Shown here piece by piece: positions 24,643 to 36,130 of a stretch of DNA of 64,000 bases (within the stretch, counting starts at the first letter, position 1; the number at the start of each line of letters is the position of its first letter). The notes beneath the pieces were generated by a model. It had not been told where the DNA came from and ran no database searches. It saw only the letters and a program-made list of their open reading frames with translations. Made by a program: the position numbers and the translations under genes. Source of the DNA: Allolobophora icterica (Eukaryota; Annelida; Clitellata; Crassiclitellata; Lumbricidae); contig OY744614.1 in the NCBI GenBank assembly GCA_963556255.1, positions 38,895,157 through 38,959,156 on the forward strand, read 5' to 3'.

Positions 24643-27600
24643 ATGTTGACAATGTGGAATAACCGCTACCTTCGAGCACCACCAGCAGCCACAGAAAAGT
24701 ATGATTTGAAAGAAATCGTTAAAGGTAAAACATGGTTTAGCTGATTTGAGCTTATTTAAGATCAGTTTTATTGTATTCCAGTTGTTAATAGTTACCAACT
24801 CTGTTTTACATTAAATGGCACATGATTTTATGTTCTGGATAATACAGATTTGAACTATTATTTAGAGTTGCAATCCACAAGAAATTCAACCAGTGAAAAT
24901 CTGCAGCAGGTGTCATTTAGGTATTAAATTAAAATGGCGTAAGTAAAATGGTAACCTTGATAGAAAAATATGAAGCAGTTTTGATTAATTTGTATAAACT
25001 AGATCTTGAAACCATGTGAACAAGTTACGGGCTGTCCCTTACTATATCCCTCTCTTGTTTCTTCTCATCCTTTCCAAGCACGACACAGCATTTCACCAGC
25101 ACCAATTATGACAATGGCAATTCGTAGACCATTGTTAACTGTATGGCATTCTAAACAGTGAGCTACTTATCAAGTGCTTTGCAACATCATAATTATGTCA
25201 GTTCAGTTGGCTCAGCTCCTTTCAACTGAGAATTCTTGTTGTTATTTAGGAACTAGATTTATTAATATAATAAATGTTTTGTGATTGTCACTGGAATTGT
25301 ATAATCTTTTTAGTTCCGATGATGGAAGCAAGAAGCAAAGTCTTTGATTTACTTCAAATAAGTGAAAAAGATGAATCTTTAAAATCAGAAACGGTAACTT
25401 TGGCCCGTCTGTACTACAAGTTCACCAATCAGTGGAGACGTGAAAAGTGCCTTGGAGATATGAAACAGGTAACTGGATTCTGCTCGAGTTCTGGTACTCG
25501 TTTAGTGGTTAGCTTGCTGGAGTGTTAGTCAAATGGGCAGAGGTTCAAATCCCCACTAGAGCAGAAACTTGTTTACAGATTTTGAATCCACTTGCACCCC
25601 ATAGCCAAATTAGTGAGCGCACTTACCATATGTTCATCACATGATACAGACTATTATAGGGTAAGTTGTTATACTAGCATATCTATTTGTCTACCACTAA
25701 CTTATTTTCCAATTCCATAAATTTGTTAGGATCTGACAAAATATTTCTGTTTCTAGTGTTTTAATTTGTCTATTGCTGTTACCGAGTGTTTATAAGTTTT
25801 CCATGTGTGACATTTCCAGATTGAAAAATGCCTTAAAAGGTTCGAGGAGATGCAAATGGGCAAGAATCTAAAACAACTTCTAGCTACTATTCCTGGGTAT
25901 GTGTTATCAGCTATTGATACATAAATCATTACAAAAATACTTTTAGTTGCTTTGATTTACTATTATGTTGTACTTTCTGTAGAGCATTTAAAAAAATTTA
26001 TAATGCATTTATTAAATGCCACTGTCTAAATGACCAAGCATCAGTCGATGGCACTAAGCAGTTGTGAGTGAAGGAGTTGCTCAAGGTCCCTACATGGTAA
26101 CTGTGTCAGGAGAGGTTCGAACCCATACTCTACATGTTACAAGGTGAGTGTTCTAGGCACCAATCAGCTACCATGTTCAAGACATGGTCATAATTGATGC
26201 TGTATTCTAGAAGGAGCTTTTGTCACGTTTTTGAGACAGATAAATATTGATTTTCAATCTGTTTTACAGCAAGGTGAGCAAACAGGAAAGAGATGTTTAT
26301 CTTCCAACCAAACAATTGGTGGAATTTACGCTGTTGCAGTTACTTGGTGCCAGCGCACTGATGAGCAGAACTACTCAGCTCTGCATCTGTGCCTACAAGT
26401 AAGTTATTTTCCGACAATCTGAAATAGACAATTTGAAAGAGGTAAGTTTTAAGTTGAGAACTAAATGGCACAAGCAACTGAGCAGAGCGCACAGGTACAG
26501 GGAGAGTTCCAAAAAGTAGCTTTTCGGTTGCTGGACCCATTTTGGAAATCTCTCACTGTGTCTGTGTGCTCTGTTCTGTTGCTTGCATCATTTCGTTCTC
26601 AACTTAAACTTAGCAAAACCAGCTTGCTGTGAGTAGCATGTCAATGGGCACCATTATTTGTATGGAGGGCATTTCGAACTGTAGACAGTACAAGCTTAAA
26701 AAGCATGAGAAATAAGTCATTATGCAAATTTTATGTATGCAGTTGAGAGTAATGTTGCAAGGAATTGTTAAACTAAATTAATGTATGCATTGATTTGCAG
26801 TGTAATATATTTATGTTGTTTTTGTAAAATATGCCTTCTGGAATTTTAAGGAAAGCAATGACTTCTGTATAGCAAGATAGTGGCTTTAAGAGGAGGAGGA
26901 ACAGGAGGAAGAGAAGAGGAAACAGGACGAGGAATAGGGGAAGGAGCAGAGGAAACAGGAGAAGGAGGAGGAACAGAAGGAGGATGAGATGACTGCTCTG
27001 CATGTGGGTGTATTGCCATAGATGTGCATCCTTTAAGCCACAGCCTCTGCAAAAGGCTTGCGTTTCATTAAATATTTTCAACAATTTCCAAATTTCAGTA
27101 ACCTGAGTCGTCAGATGTCTGCAGGCCTCTTTGTTACGAGCATGATGGTCATCACAGCTTGCGTCAGTCGTATTTGGTATGTGGAAGTTTCAGTCTTTTG
27201 GATGCAATTGAAAATAATTTTGTTTGCCAACATCTAGAACTGTCATTTTGATAAACGCTCTAGCAGAAAGATTTAAAAGTAACCAGAGTTTTGTTTTGTT
27301 GAAACTGTTATGTAAACTAAATGCATCTGTGGTTGTGAGGTGTAGTTATTTCTTGTACGTCTGTACCACCACTATCAAATAACGATAGGGCACCAGCTGA
27401 TGGCAGTAAACAATTGTGCATAATTGTTATTAGTAACTGCTATTGCTCCGATCTCTAATACACAAGGCATCAACCGATGGCACACCAAAACCAAGCCATA
27501 ATCAGGTCAGTGTCCAGATCTGTCCATATGACAGAGGGGAGGCAGCATAAAGGACTTAATCAAAATCTCTGAACAGACAGTGTCTTGGGCAGGCTTACAG

Positions 27601-29036
27601 TTGCACACTTAAGCTGTGAGGCAAACCTCTGGTATACAAGTTGCTTGTAGTGTGTTTGGATGGCTACAAGTTAGCGAAAGTTTAAGCAGTCCAATAGCAC
27701 TGCAGAAACAATGATACCTGTTTAAGCTATTTTGCACTAAGAAATGCTGCACAGATGTAGCATTATATTGACGTCTGAAGCTACATTTGACATTTCTTTT
27801 GTTTTTCAATAGGGCGCTGTGCAAATCTTTGTTACGCGAGTTGTCACTGTGTTATGGAGCGCTGTTGGCTTGGATGAAAACAATGAGACCATCATGCCAG
27901 TCACTGGTAAGCTAAGAGTTGGCACTAAATTCAACTAATCCTTTGTGGTTTCAATTTTTAAATAGAATTGTTCCATGGATGTGTTATAGGAACAATGTTA
28001 GACAGCTGTGTCCTGTGAGAATACACTTTGTTGCAGGATATTAGCCAACTGATTCTCACCACTTGATAATGAACTGTACAAATTTCTGTTTTAGCTGACT
28101 GGAGAGGAAGTTTTTCCTGAGGATGTTTCACTGTGGGTCATGCAAACAATGAATCCAAGGTAAATTTAGCTTTGTGACTGCAGGTTCATTTTAATTCACT
28201 TTTAGCCCAGCCTTTGAAGTTTGCTAGTTTACCAGCTCGTTATTCTCAGTTCCTTTGATTTCGTATGTGATTTGTTGTCTGATTCTACCTGCAAAAGCAT
28301 GTTCCTGTGTGTTATATTGGATTAATGAATAAGATTGTTATTTAAAAACAGATATTGTGACTTATGCAAGTGTTTTATTTTCTTGTACAGAGTACCAGGC
28401 ATTGGCACAGATGCTAAAGACACAAATTCCATTGAAATCCAACCAGACAAGTCTACCAATCCACCACTGTCTCACTGGAACCAAAACTTTGTTTCTACCA
28501 GTCAACAGTTTGTCATCCAACAGGAGCCTGAAGATATGGGTGAACTTGTAGAGAGGACAACTCCACTTCCATTGCTTAATGATACAGCTTCTCCAGATGG
28601 TAGACTGGAACGTTTCCGCACTGGCAGCGAAAAAAAGGTCAAGAAATCTAGAGCAAAACAGAAGACTGCAGACATTATGAAAAAGGTTAGAAAGATTTTA
28701 AGACCTGACGAGGCGAACGACTCACCTCCTGCATCGACCACAAAAAACTTCCATATCCTAACCAAATCAGAGTGTTGTGACTGGCAAAAACAAGTCAAGG
28801 CTGCCGACAACGTTAGCCAGCTACACCTCGTTCTTAAGACTTTCAACACAACGTTCTCTGGAGTGCAGTTCCGAGGACTTAAGAAATGTCTAAAGGAACT
28901 AAAACAGCTTAAGAAAACATCACGAAATATGAAGAAAGACAGAATGTTGCGACGGAGGGAGAACAATAAGATCCTACAAGATGGACAAAAGATTATGAGA
29001 GTTTTCCTTAAGAAGAACAGTGTCTTGAAGAAATGA
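24643..29036 (+). CDS. NEPRO: NEPRO homologue (nucleolus and neural progenitor protein), complete, 8 coding exons, 441 aa
   Basis: NEPRO (human C3orf17) is a nucleolar protein linked to RNase MRP/POP1 and to neural progenitor maintenance. Coding exons are 24643-24724, 25314-25468, 25820-25896, 26270-26398, 27099-27176, 27813-27906, 28095-28159 and 28391-29036. All borders are GT/AG and the total of 1326 nt keeps frame. Diagnostic pieces are IEKCLKRFEEM, VYLPTKQLVEFTLLQLLGAS, VITACVSRIWALCKSLLREL and, near the C-terminus, WQKQVKAADNVSQL with a Lys/Arg-rich tail. These line up in order with the vertebrate NEPRO N-terminal domain and C-terminal basic region. The first exon begins at an acceptor (ttccttag at 24626-24633) nine bases before the ATG, so a 5' UTR exon must lie upstream; I could not place it. 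A second in-frame ATG sits three codons later. An AATAAA at 29901-29906 could serve the 3' end. The gene converges on ZNHIT2. Human NEPRO is longer (about 567 aa); the middle is shorter here. Confidence 0.9.
25497..25640 (+). mobile_element. SINE family A, head fragment
   Basis: tttagtggttagcttgctgg and gaggttcaaatcccc form box A and box B of family A; the body fades after about 100 bp. In NEPRO intron 2. Confidence 0.65.
26443..26612. repeat. Long hairpin (foldback) in NEPRO intron 4
   Basis: Arms of about 72 bp (26443-26514 and 26540-26612) are inverted copies with scattered mismatches around a loop of about 25 bp. Left arm words taagttgagaac, caagcaac and cagagcgcaca recur inverted on the right. 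It may be a small foldback MITE. As transcribed intron sequence it would form a long stem. Confidence 0.8.
26880..26990 (+). repeat. Purine-rich (GGA/GAA) tract in NEPRO intron 4
   Basis: About 110 bp of aggagga-type sequence with almost no pyrimidine. The opposite strand gives Leu/Pro frames of no meaning. Confidence 0.85.
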
Positions 29037-30096
29037 TTAAAACAGTTTTCAGGAAATGATTAAAACAGTATTTGTATGAATTAAAATTATGAACAGACCC
29101 GTACTATGCCACAGTATTTGCCTAGTAAAACTTGTATAGTTGCAACCAGCACGGCTAGGTCCCTTCAATACTTTCGTTAGACCTTGTGGTGTAATGATTG
29201 ACCCAAGTATATGTACCAGTGCTTAAGAAATTCTGCAGGGAATTATTTGGTTGACCATACAACCGTAACACTGTACTGTACTTCATTCTATGCTACATGG
29301 GAAGCCAATAGAAAGACATAAAACCATAGCTTTAGAAGCACTGCATGGACTGTCTTTTGAAACCCTTGAAATTCTGACAAAGATGTTGGTACTTGTCAGT
29401 TTGACATACTGTAGTCTATAGAGCGTTTGGCCAAACACGGAGCACTTAAATCAATGTAAATAATTTTAGGGCTTGGCCCAACCCTTGTTAAGATGCCTTG
29501 GATGTGACAGGGTCTGCTTAGAGATCATAATACAGAAATCCATGAAAAATGCTTTACTGCCATTACTTGGAAGATCTGACCCAATGTTTTTGCCCTGATG
29601 TGCATCTGTTTAGATATGCCAAACATCGTTCAAGGTCTTTTTGGGAGATCCTTAAATGGTCAGGTACTTGCATCGTGTTATGGTTGTTTTTCACAACTGC
29701 TTCAAGCGTGGCTGGAGTTTATTCAGAGTAGAACACATTTCAATGTGGAACTACAGCAATTAGTAATCACTTCATTGTGGAAAAACAGCAGGCTGAGTAA
29801 ATGTGGAACACTAGGGTAGTTTAAAACAGCTATTTAAGCTAGAGGCAACCAGAAGTGTGAAAGAAGGATGATGCATTTACACAGAAATATTACATAATGT
29901 AATAAATGTCAAAATATATAGTTACATATTAGATGTTTTTAGTTTTGGTTTAATTAACACTGGCAACATTTGCTGTTATGATCATCATCCAGCATTGCCA
30001 TCAAATAAAACATACTACAAGCACTAATAATTTGAACTTCGTAAAGAAAGTCAAGTTTAAACCACAGACTGAAGTGAACGTACTGGCATTTTAACG

Positions 30097-31257
30097 TCAG
30101 AGTTCCTCTATGAGTTTCTTAGACTGTGTAAATCTATGTTTGTCAAGCAACATCTGAATTCTGCCTTTTTCAGTTTCTATCGTAGCCAGCTCACTTGATA
30201 AGGTACAAAGTTCCAACTGTACGAGAGGAATGAGATCTTTTAGAGCCAGACCATAAGCTTTGACCCAACTCATATAGAATTCCAGCTTCCTTTGAACTGC
30301 ATAAAACAAATGCAGCTGCCGTTGAACTTCCACGTTTTTCTTCCGTTCGCTCTTTAGAACCTTGTGAGCAGTTCGAAAAAGTTTGTGGCTGTCAGATAAA
30401 GCAGCCAGGACATAGAGCAATGGACTCAATGTGTTGGGCCCAGCAAGAATTTTCAAGACATCTTGTATGACTGCAATGCTGTACTCCGACGACACAAAGA
30501 TGGATTGGTCACGCCCGGTCGTACACGAAATACAACTGCCAAGAGCTATCGCTACATCAGAAAATTGCATCTTCTGCAACGAAAGTGACAGACTAACAAT
30601 CGACTGTGCACTCTCCACAGACAAACTTTGATGGTCACCGTTGTAAAGTCTTGCGACGTATGCGTAGCCAAAGAGAGTGTTGATAATGTCAAACGCAATT
30701 GCTTCGGAAGGTTTCTTTGTCTTAAGCAACTTTTCGATGTGTTCGACGCCTTGCAGTAGAGAAGGAATACGAGAAGCACTGTCACCATTGTTCAGCACCT
30801 CTTCGAGGAGCGTAGAACGGTCTTCACACCACCACGGATTCCACAGCTCAACTATATCGCTCTTCTTTCCGTCTTTTAACAGTGCTTCGAATTCCTTAAT
30901 TTCCTCTGGTGTAAGGACGTCCAACACCTTTTCTGGATTCTGGTCTAAATCGATTCCGGAAATACGATCAGCAAGATCAGGCACTTCGTCATCATCATCA
31001 CTCTCCTCGGCATTCACAGAATTGTCCTTCTCTAATCTCTTCAGCATTTCTACCATTTTGTGTTTTTCGTCACCATCAGCATCCATCGAACGAAGACCCT
31101 CCATGAAGCAGTTGCGGTAAAACAGTTCCGAGCATTCCAGATGTTCCTTGCTTCTGTAGCACTCGCTAGAACAGTACCGCATGTTACAGCGTGGGCATGT
31201 ATACTTTGCAGCCGATCTTAAACACAGTTTACATGTGGACGCATTACCTTCTTCCAT
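30097..31257 (-). CDS. ZNHIT2: ZNHIT2 homologue (zinc finger HIT domain protein 2), single exon, 386 aa
   Basis: ZNHIT2 is a co-chaperone adaptor that connects the R2TP/RUVBL complex with U5 snRNP assembly. The frame is uninterrupted from ATG at 31257 to the stop at 30097. The N-terminal HIT zinc finger has all eight ligands: C9, C12, C21, C24, C29, C33, H39 and C42 (CKLC, CPRC, YCSSEC, H, C). An acidic stretch (EESDDDDEVPD, about residues 84-95) follows, then the family motif LKDGKKSDIVELWNPWW (about 126-142), a mostly helical C-terminal half and the terminal LIEEL, which also ends the vertebrate protein. Length is close to the human protein (about 400 aa). It lies tail-to-tail with NEPRO across about 1.06 kb and about 120 bp from the 3' end of the NCBP2AS2-like gene on the same strand. 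The assignment is firm; cellular role is from family knowledge. Confidence 0.93.
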   Translation of the reverse strand: MEEGNASTCKLCLRSAAKYTCPRCNMRYCSSECYRSKEHLECSELFYRNCFMEGLRSMDADGDEKHKMVEMLKRLEKDNSVNAEESDDDDEVPDLADRISGIDLDQNPEKVLDVLTPEEIKEFEALLKDGKKSDIVELWNPWWCEDRSTLLEEVLNNGDSASRIPSLLQGVEHIEKLLKTKKPSEAIAFDIINTLFGYAYVARLYNGDHQSLSVESAQSIVSLSLSLQKMQFSDVAIALGSCISCTTGRDQSIFVSSEYSIAVIQDVLKILAGPNTLSPLLYVLAALSDSHKLFRTAHKVLKSERKKNVEVQRQLHLFYAVQRKLEFYMSWVKAYGLALKDLIPLVQLELCTLSSELATIETEKGRIQMLLDKHRFTQSKKLIEEL

Positions 31258-31375
31258 CCTAATTGCTGCTATACTAAAGGCGAACTGATTACCAAAATTA
31301 AACAGAATTTAGATGTCTCTGGTTGGCGAATAATTTTAAACGGGTGTTGACAACTTCAACAGGATGGATGGATGG

Positions 31376-32557
31376 CTACTTTTTCTTCGTTTCCTCATTC
31401 AGTTTTTTAAATCCTTCCTTAAGTTCATCTGTAAATGTTTTCTTGAATGACTTTGCCCCGTGGACTGACTCCGACTCCTGAAGCTTTTTTAGAGTGTCCT
31501 CACCTGAGTTAAAACAAATCATTTGGTTGTCATAAATGCATTCACACAAATACACACAAATCAATCTTTTTTATATATATATTCGTTTATTATATGAGAA
31601 TGGCACACTGCATTCATGTACAAGAACAAATGGAAGAAAAAATCGAAAAAATAAAGACTGCCATGAGCCGCTAAAGTCAGTAGCAGACGTGGGCAGACTA
31701 ACGCTGAGACTGTCCTTGCTTTTAGGATATGCACTTGAATAGTACCCTAGGCATAAAGTAAATCTTGTTAAGTTCTAGTTCTGTAGAAGAACTGTAACAC
31801 GACAAAAAATCTAAATAAAATTCATGACTTTCTTTAGTGTAACGTGAAAGATATTAGCACCCTTGCTATATTTGTTTTCTCACTGGTTTTCAAACATCTG
31901 GATATCCAATCGCTCCTAGCGACTGACTATGCAGGTTAATTTTTTTTAATACATAAATAAATAATAAAAAATAAAGCCCCTCACAGTTCATCTGACCCAG
32001 TTGGACTGAATCAAATGGAGACATGCTAGTGGTAACTTTAGGCATAAGAAGCATACCAGAGACATCTTGAAATTTTATAGGACTTACAGCTTTTCAAATT
32101 TGCCTTCTACCTGTCAAACATGTCAAAACAGCTTTTAAATTCCACATTATATGTACCTTTCTGACATATTTGACCCACTTAATTCTTGGCAGAAAGTTGG
32201 ATTTTTGTCAATCTCTACAATTACAGGCAAATATACATTTGCTGCACTTTTTAATCACAATACAGCCTGACTCTGGTCAAAATAAGTACAAACTGTACAC
32301 GAATACCAGTAATCTGGAGTCACAACACCTGTCAGAGTTGGTCACCAAGCAGCAAAATTTGGTATCAACTAAAAAGAAATCACTGGATCTCCTATAATGC
32401 ACTGGGTTCATGTCAAGGATTCATCCTCATCCTCCGCTGGCTAGCAAGGCTTAGAAAATGAACTGATTGAGAAACTTTACTCACCCAGAGCTTTCCCTCG
32501 GAAAAACAAATAAGCCGTCAGCTGTGCAGCTCTTCTGATTGGGTAGGATTCGGCCAA
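31376..32557 (-). CDS. NCBP2AS2: NCBP2AS2-like small protein, last two coding exons (5' exon not found)
   Basis: Two exons join cleanly: 32485-32557 (24 codons plus one base) and 31376-31503 (43 codons including stop), with donor CTGG|gtgagt and acceptor ctcag|GTGAGG. The product contains LAESYPIRRAAQLTAYLF and then a Lys/Glu-rich tail, KKTFTDELKEGFKKLNEE. This matches the core of the roughly 100-aa protein of the human NCBP2AS2 locus (SESRPIRRAAQLTAF and FRDAFTQELRRGL), a poorly understood small protein. A first exon of about 20 codons ending in phase 0 is expected at higher coordinates; scanning 32.6-36 kb I did not find one I trust. A decayed copy of the 32485-32557 exon with its intron flanks lies at 55341-55472. 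The function is not established and I infer none. Confidence 0.75.
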
Positions 32558-32602
32558 CTACAATAAACCCAAAAACTACATCAGCATTTTGCATGTTCAC
32601 CC

Positions 32603-35600
32603 TTAGATGTACAAACCGCTACAAGCACATGCTATGGCACTTTGGTCTCGGATTTTATGACCATGAACTTCAAATAAATACAAATTTGCCCAAAGGCATG
32701 GTACATGTAACACGCTTAAATTCTTCAGTTGAAACTCATCAGAAGCAAGATCCAAGGACTTCAAGGGAATTTTGGTTACTCGTCAAACTATTCACCATGC
32801 TTGGCATAGCTTACCTTCATCACGGTTGCCTGTATTGTAAGTGAACTGGCATAAAAGACATACTGTGCTGTTTCGTTATGTTTTTCCAAAGAAATGCTGA
32901 TGTTTATTTTCTTCCATTATAGTATGTTATACTTCTAAGAGACCTTAAGCAGACATTATGCAAATTTATTACATGCATTAAAACTCTAAGGTTAACGCTA
33001 AAAACCCTACATGGCTTAGGATAAGCCACAAACTATCAGCAGGAAACCTAAAGGTCATTTTCATACAGACCTTTTCAATAACTTTTTCACTGTTGGTGTT
33101 CATAAAATACCTAAAATATCAAATAGCAACAGAACATAGGGAACAGCACTCCTGCTTAAAACCTAAAAAAGGACAGAACTTTTGCCATAATCTGTTGCTT
33201 AGTCAGTGCCTGCATACTTAAAAGTCTTAAACTCTTCTGAGTTTTATTGCGGTAATCTGCCATTTGTGTGCTTTGGTTTTGTTATGAACTGTTATGTTTA
33301 ACTCGATTTCAGGAATTTTTATTTTTACCAGCAACTAGCGATATCAGATTTCTAACCAATATCAGATTTATTATTAAAAGCGCTCTAAATTTCTTCTCCG
33401 CATGACAGATTAATCTAATTCAAGTGAAAGCGTCGGTGTTGTTAATAGCTTTGTTAGGAAATACAAATAATCCCAGCCGCTTGTAAGGCAACTAATTTAA
33501 TAATAATATGGTTATTTCAGTTTTACTCGACTTCCACGCAAAGCGTTTTAGAAAGCACAAGGTCACCATTTCGTAGAACTAACGCAATGTAGTAATTTAA
33601 TACGCAGTTGGTTTGGCCAACAAGAATAGCACCTTAAACGGAGAAACACCTTATTGCGATGACCTATTCTGAACCTTGAAGAGTATATTCTGGTTTCCGA
33701 AGATCGCCAATGAATCATATAGCCCAAGACACTTTCAGAACTCGCCTAAAGTTTTTGACATTTCACAGCGGCGTTGAAAAGTTAACATAGTACACGTGGA
33801 TCTGTTGCATCCACATCGCTTCTGAAAGTCATGTAAGACACTTGTGAAAAATTATTTATGTAGTAAAGAGTTTAAAAAAACTAAAAAGGTCGACAAATTA
33901 AATCACCTGAATATGAATCTAAAAGGCATTTTGACGAAAGAAGTTGTCAACCCGCTATCTCCCTTATATTAGAATGCCAAGGCCACTTTGTACTGCTTCC
34001 GGTGTATTTAATATTGTTCTCAATCAAAAAAGCTTCCCCGTCAGTATATTCCAGCGGTCAGGTTCAACGAGTCAATGACACAATGCGTGGATAAATTATT
34101 GACTTCAGGCCTAATTGGGATTCCATATTAGCTGAGAAATTTCTAATAGACTGGTTGCACTCAGAGGCGTCTATCCCCCCAAGTCATTGGAGCAACTTTC
34201 CCTCTTCTTCGCCCTCCCCTTCCTTCCCCCCTAAAATGGTGGCACACATACTGACAGATCTCCCCCCATTTCTTGGATGGAGCATTTGCTCCAAGGTTTC
34301 TATGGCGTAGACGGCTAGACGCCTCTGGTTGCACTCCAGACTCGACCTTGCTTAGCAGTGGATCTCTTTGAAAGTTCGAATTTCAAGGTGTGACTAGGAC
34401 GTGAATGGTCTTGCCCAATCAATTCACTGAAACAGTACAGGCTTGTGGAATGACTTGGATAAATTTGGATGATATAGTGCATGTACCATCACAGCTTTAA
34501 GAAGCTAGGATTGGTAAGCAGGCATTGCAGGTTTTCTTACGGTGGTTCTCACACAGACTGCATGTATAGTGAACCACTTAAAATCTCTGCTATATTACCT
34601 GAATGTATACCTTTGAGTAAGTACAGCATGAAAGCCTGGTGGAACACTGAGAATGAGGTGTCAACACTTTAGGCAAGGAACAACTTGCCATGCTTCTTTG
34701 TGGGTGAAGATACATTTTCACAAATCACAAAACTTATAGATTTATTGCCCATCTTACATTCACCATAATCTATTTGCAATACAGCTGAAAAATTAATACT
34801 TTAATTAATGTTTAATTTATTAATTACTCAGTAATGCTGCTCACTCAACAGACATGTATATCTGGTTTCATGCTGATTCAGTTTCTCTGTAAACAATCAA
34901 CCATGTCGGAGTAATCTTGATTTGTCAATTCACATACAGCACAGCAAGATCTGTATATAAAAATCTACACCTGGACAAAGGCATTTCGTTAATAATTACT
35001 GTAATCTAATAATAGCAGTACAAGAGTCTGATGCAAACTGAATGGTCTTGTGCAATTTTACACCTCATACGAGATACTCGCCTCCGATTAAGTCATACCG
35101 AGAGAGGCGCCTCAGAGCTAAACACAAACTTGCCAAGCACATCGGTAGAGACAATGTGCATTACAGCACACCTCTGCACAAAGAAAGTAAACTGCTCTGC
35201 GACAGTTGGAGATCGCAAACTTACATTAACCAACAAAGTACTTTCTTTACATCTACTGTTCGGTGAAATGGGATAATCCCTTAAGACGGCTGCACAGAGG
35301 GGACGAAGGGGTCACCCAAATGTGGATAAAGGGGAAAGAATTACAACAAAAGAGTCGTCCACAAAATGACCTACTTTAAGGCCCCACCCTTGTACTTGTC
35401 CTTACCCAGCCTCCCTCTCCTTGGCATCGGACGACAACTGGCTTCAAGAATCATGCAGTGCGGCAGCAAAGACTTGTACCCATCAACCGACCTTTCCATC
35501 CCGCTTCTTTTGAAGGTCATCAATATTTCTTGTTTACAAAACCTTGACAATGTGATCTGCCCCCAAATTTTGGATCACATTTTCTGTGTTTATTGATCAC

Positions 35601-36130
35601 TCATATTTAAAATAATTTCTAGGCTTCCAGAAATGTTGCTATCATTTTCAGCTTCTGATCAATTGTTTGATGACCTTGGGCACAACAAAAGCTAAATCTT
35701 CAAGGGCAATAGTGTTAGCCAAAAGCAACTCTACCTTCCAGACTTTCAAGTGGACACGACTCATTGAGCCCTTTATGGCATCCTTGTAAACACATAACCC
35801 AGACAAATCTGTACCCTATCTGTCTTTTAACCCAAATTGGATCTGCCTCAATTTCAGTGTCAAAAGATAGTTGGAAGGTTATAGGTGGTGCAACCTTTCA
35901 ATTTTCTCAAAAGCGATTTGCAAATATTTCAGCAAAATTTATTAGAAATTGTAAAGGGAGAGCTGAAGAATAACACAGCTCAAAAAACTTTATACCAATT
36001 GCCTGTTATTCAAATGACTCTTAAAAGGTAGCAATAACCCTTTCAGTTTCCTCTGCTGCTCTGTCACTAGTGGAAAACGATTATTTGAAATTAAAACATC
36101 GAATCATTCAAGTCATTATACAAGTTTAAT
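32603..36130. other. Between the NCBP2AS2-like gene and MED27
   Basis: It should hold the missing first exon of the NCBP2AS2-like gene on the minus strand; not found. Apart from the 166-bp hAT-like MITE I see no feature. The plus-strand frame near 35042-35266 is basic but matches nothing I know. Confidence 0.4.
34162..34327. mobile_element. Short hAT-like MITE, 166 bp
   Basis: Ends CAGAGGCGTCTA and inverted TAGACGCCTCTG, with a perfect 8-bp duplication gttgcact (34154-34161 and 34328-34335). The interior has no frame. It lies between the NCBP2AS2-like gene and MED27. Confidence 0.8.

Noticed and set aside
33530..33575. Minus-strand ATG frame (MVTLCFLKRF) as the missing first exon of the NCBP2AS2-like gene
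   Set aside because: Its only nearby donor leaves the wrong phase and the peptide does not resemble the family N-terminus.
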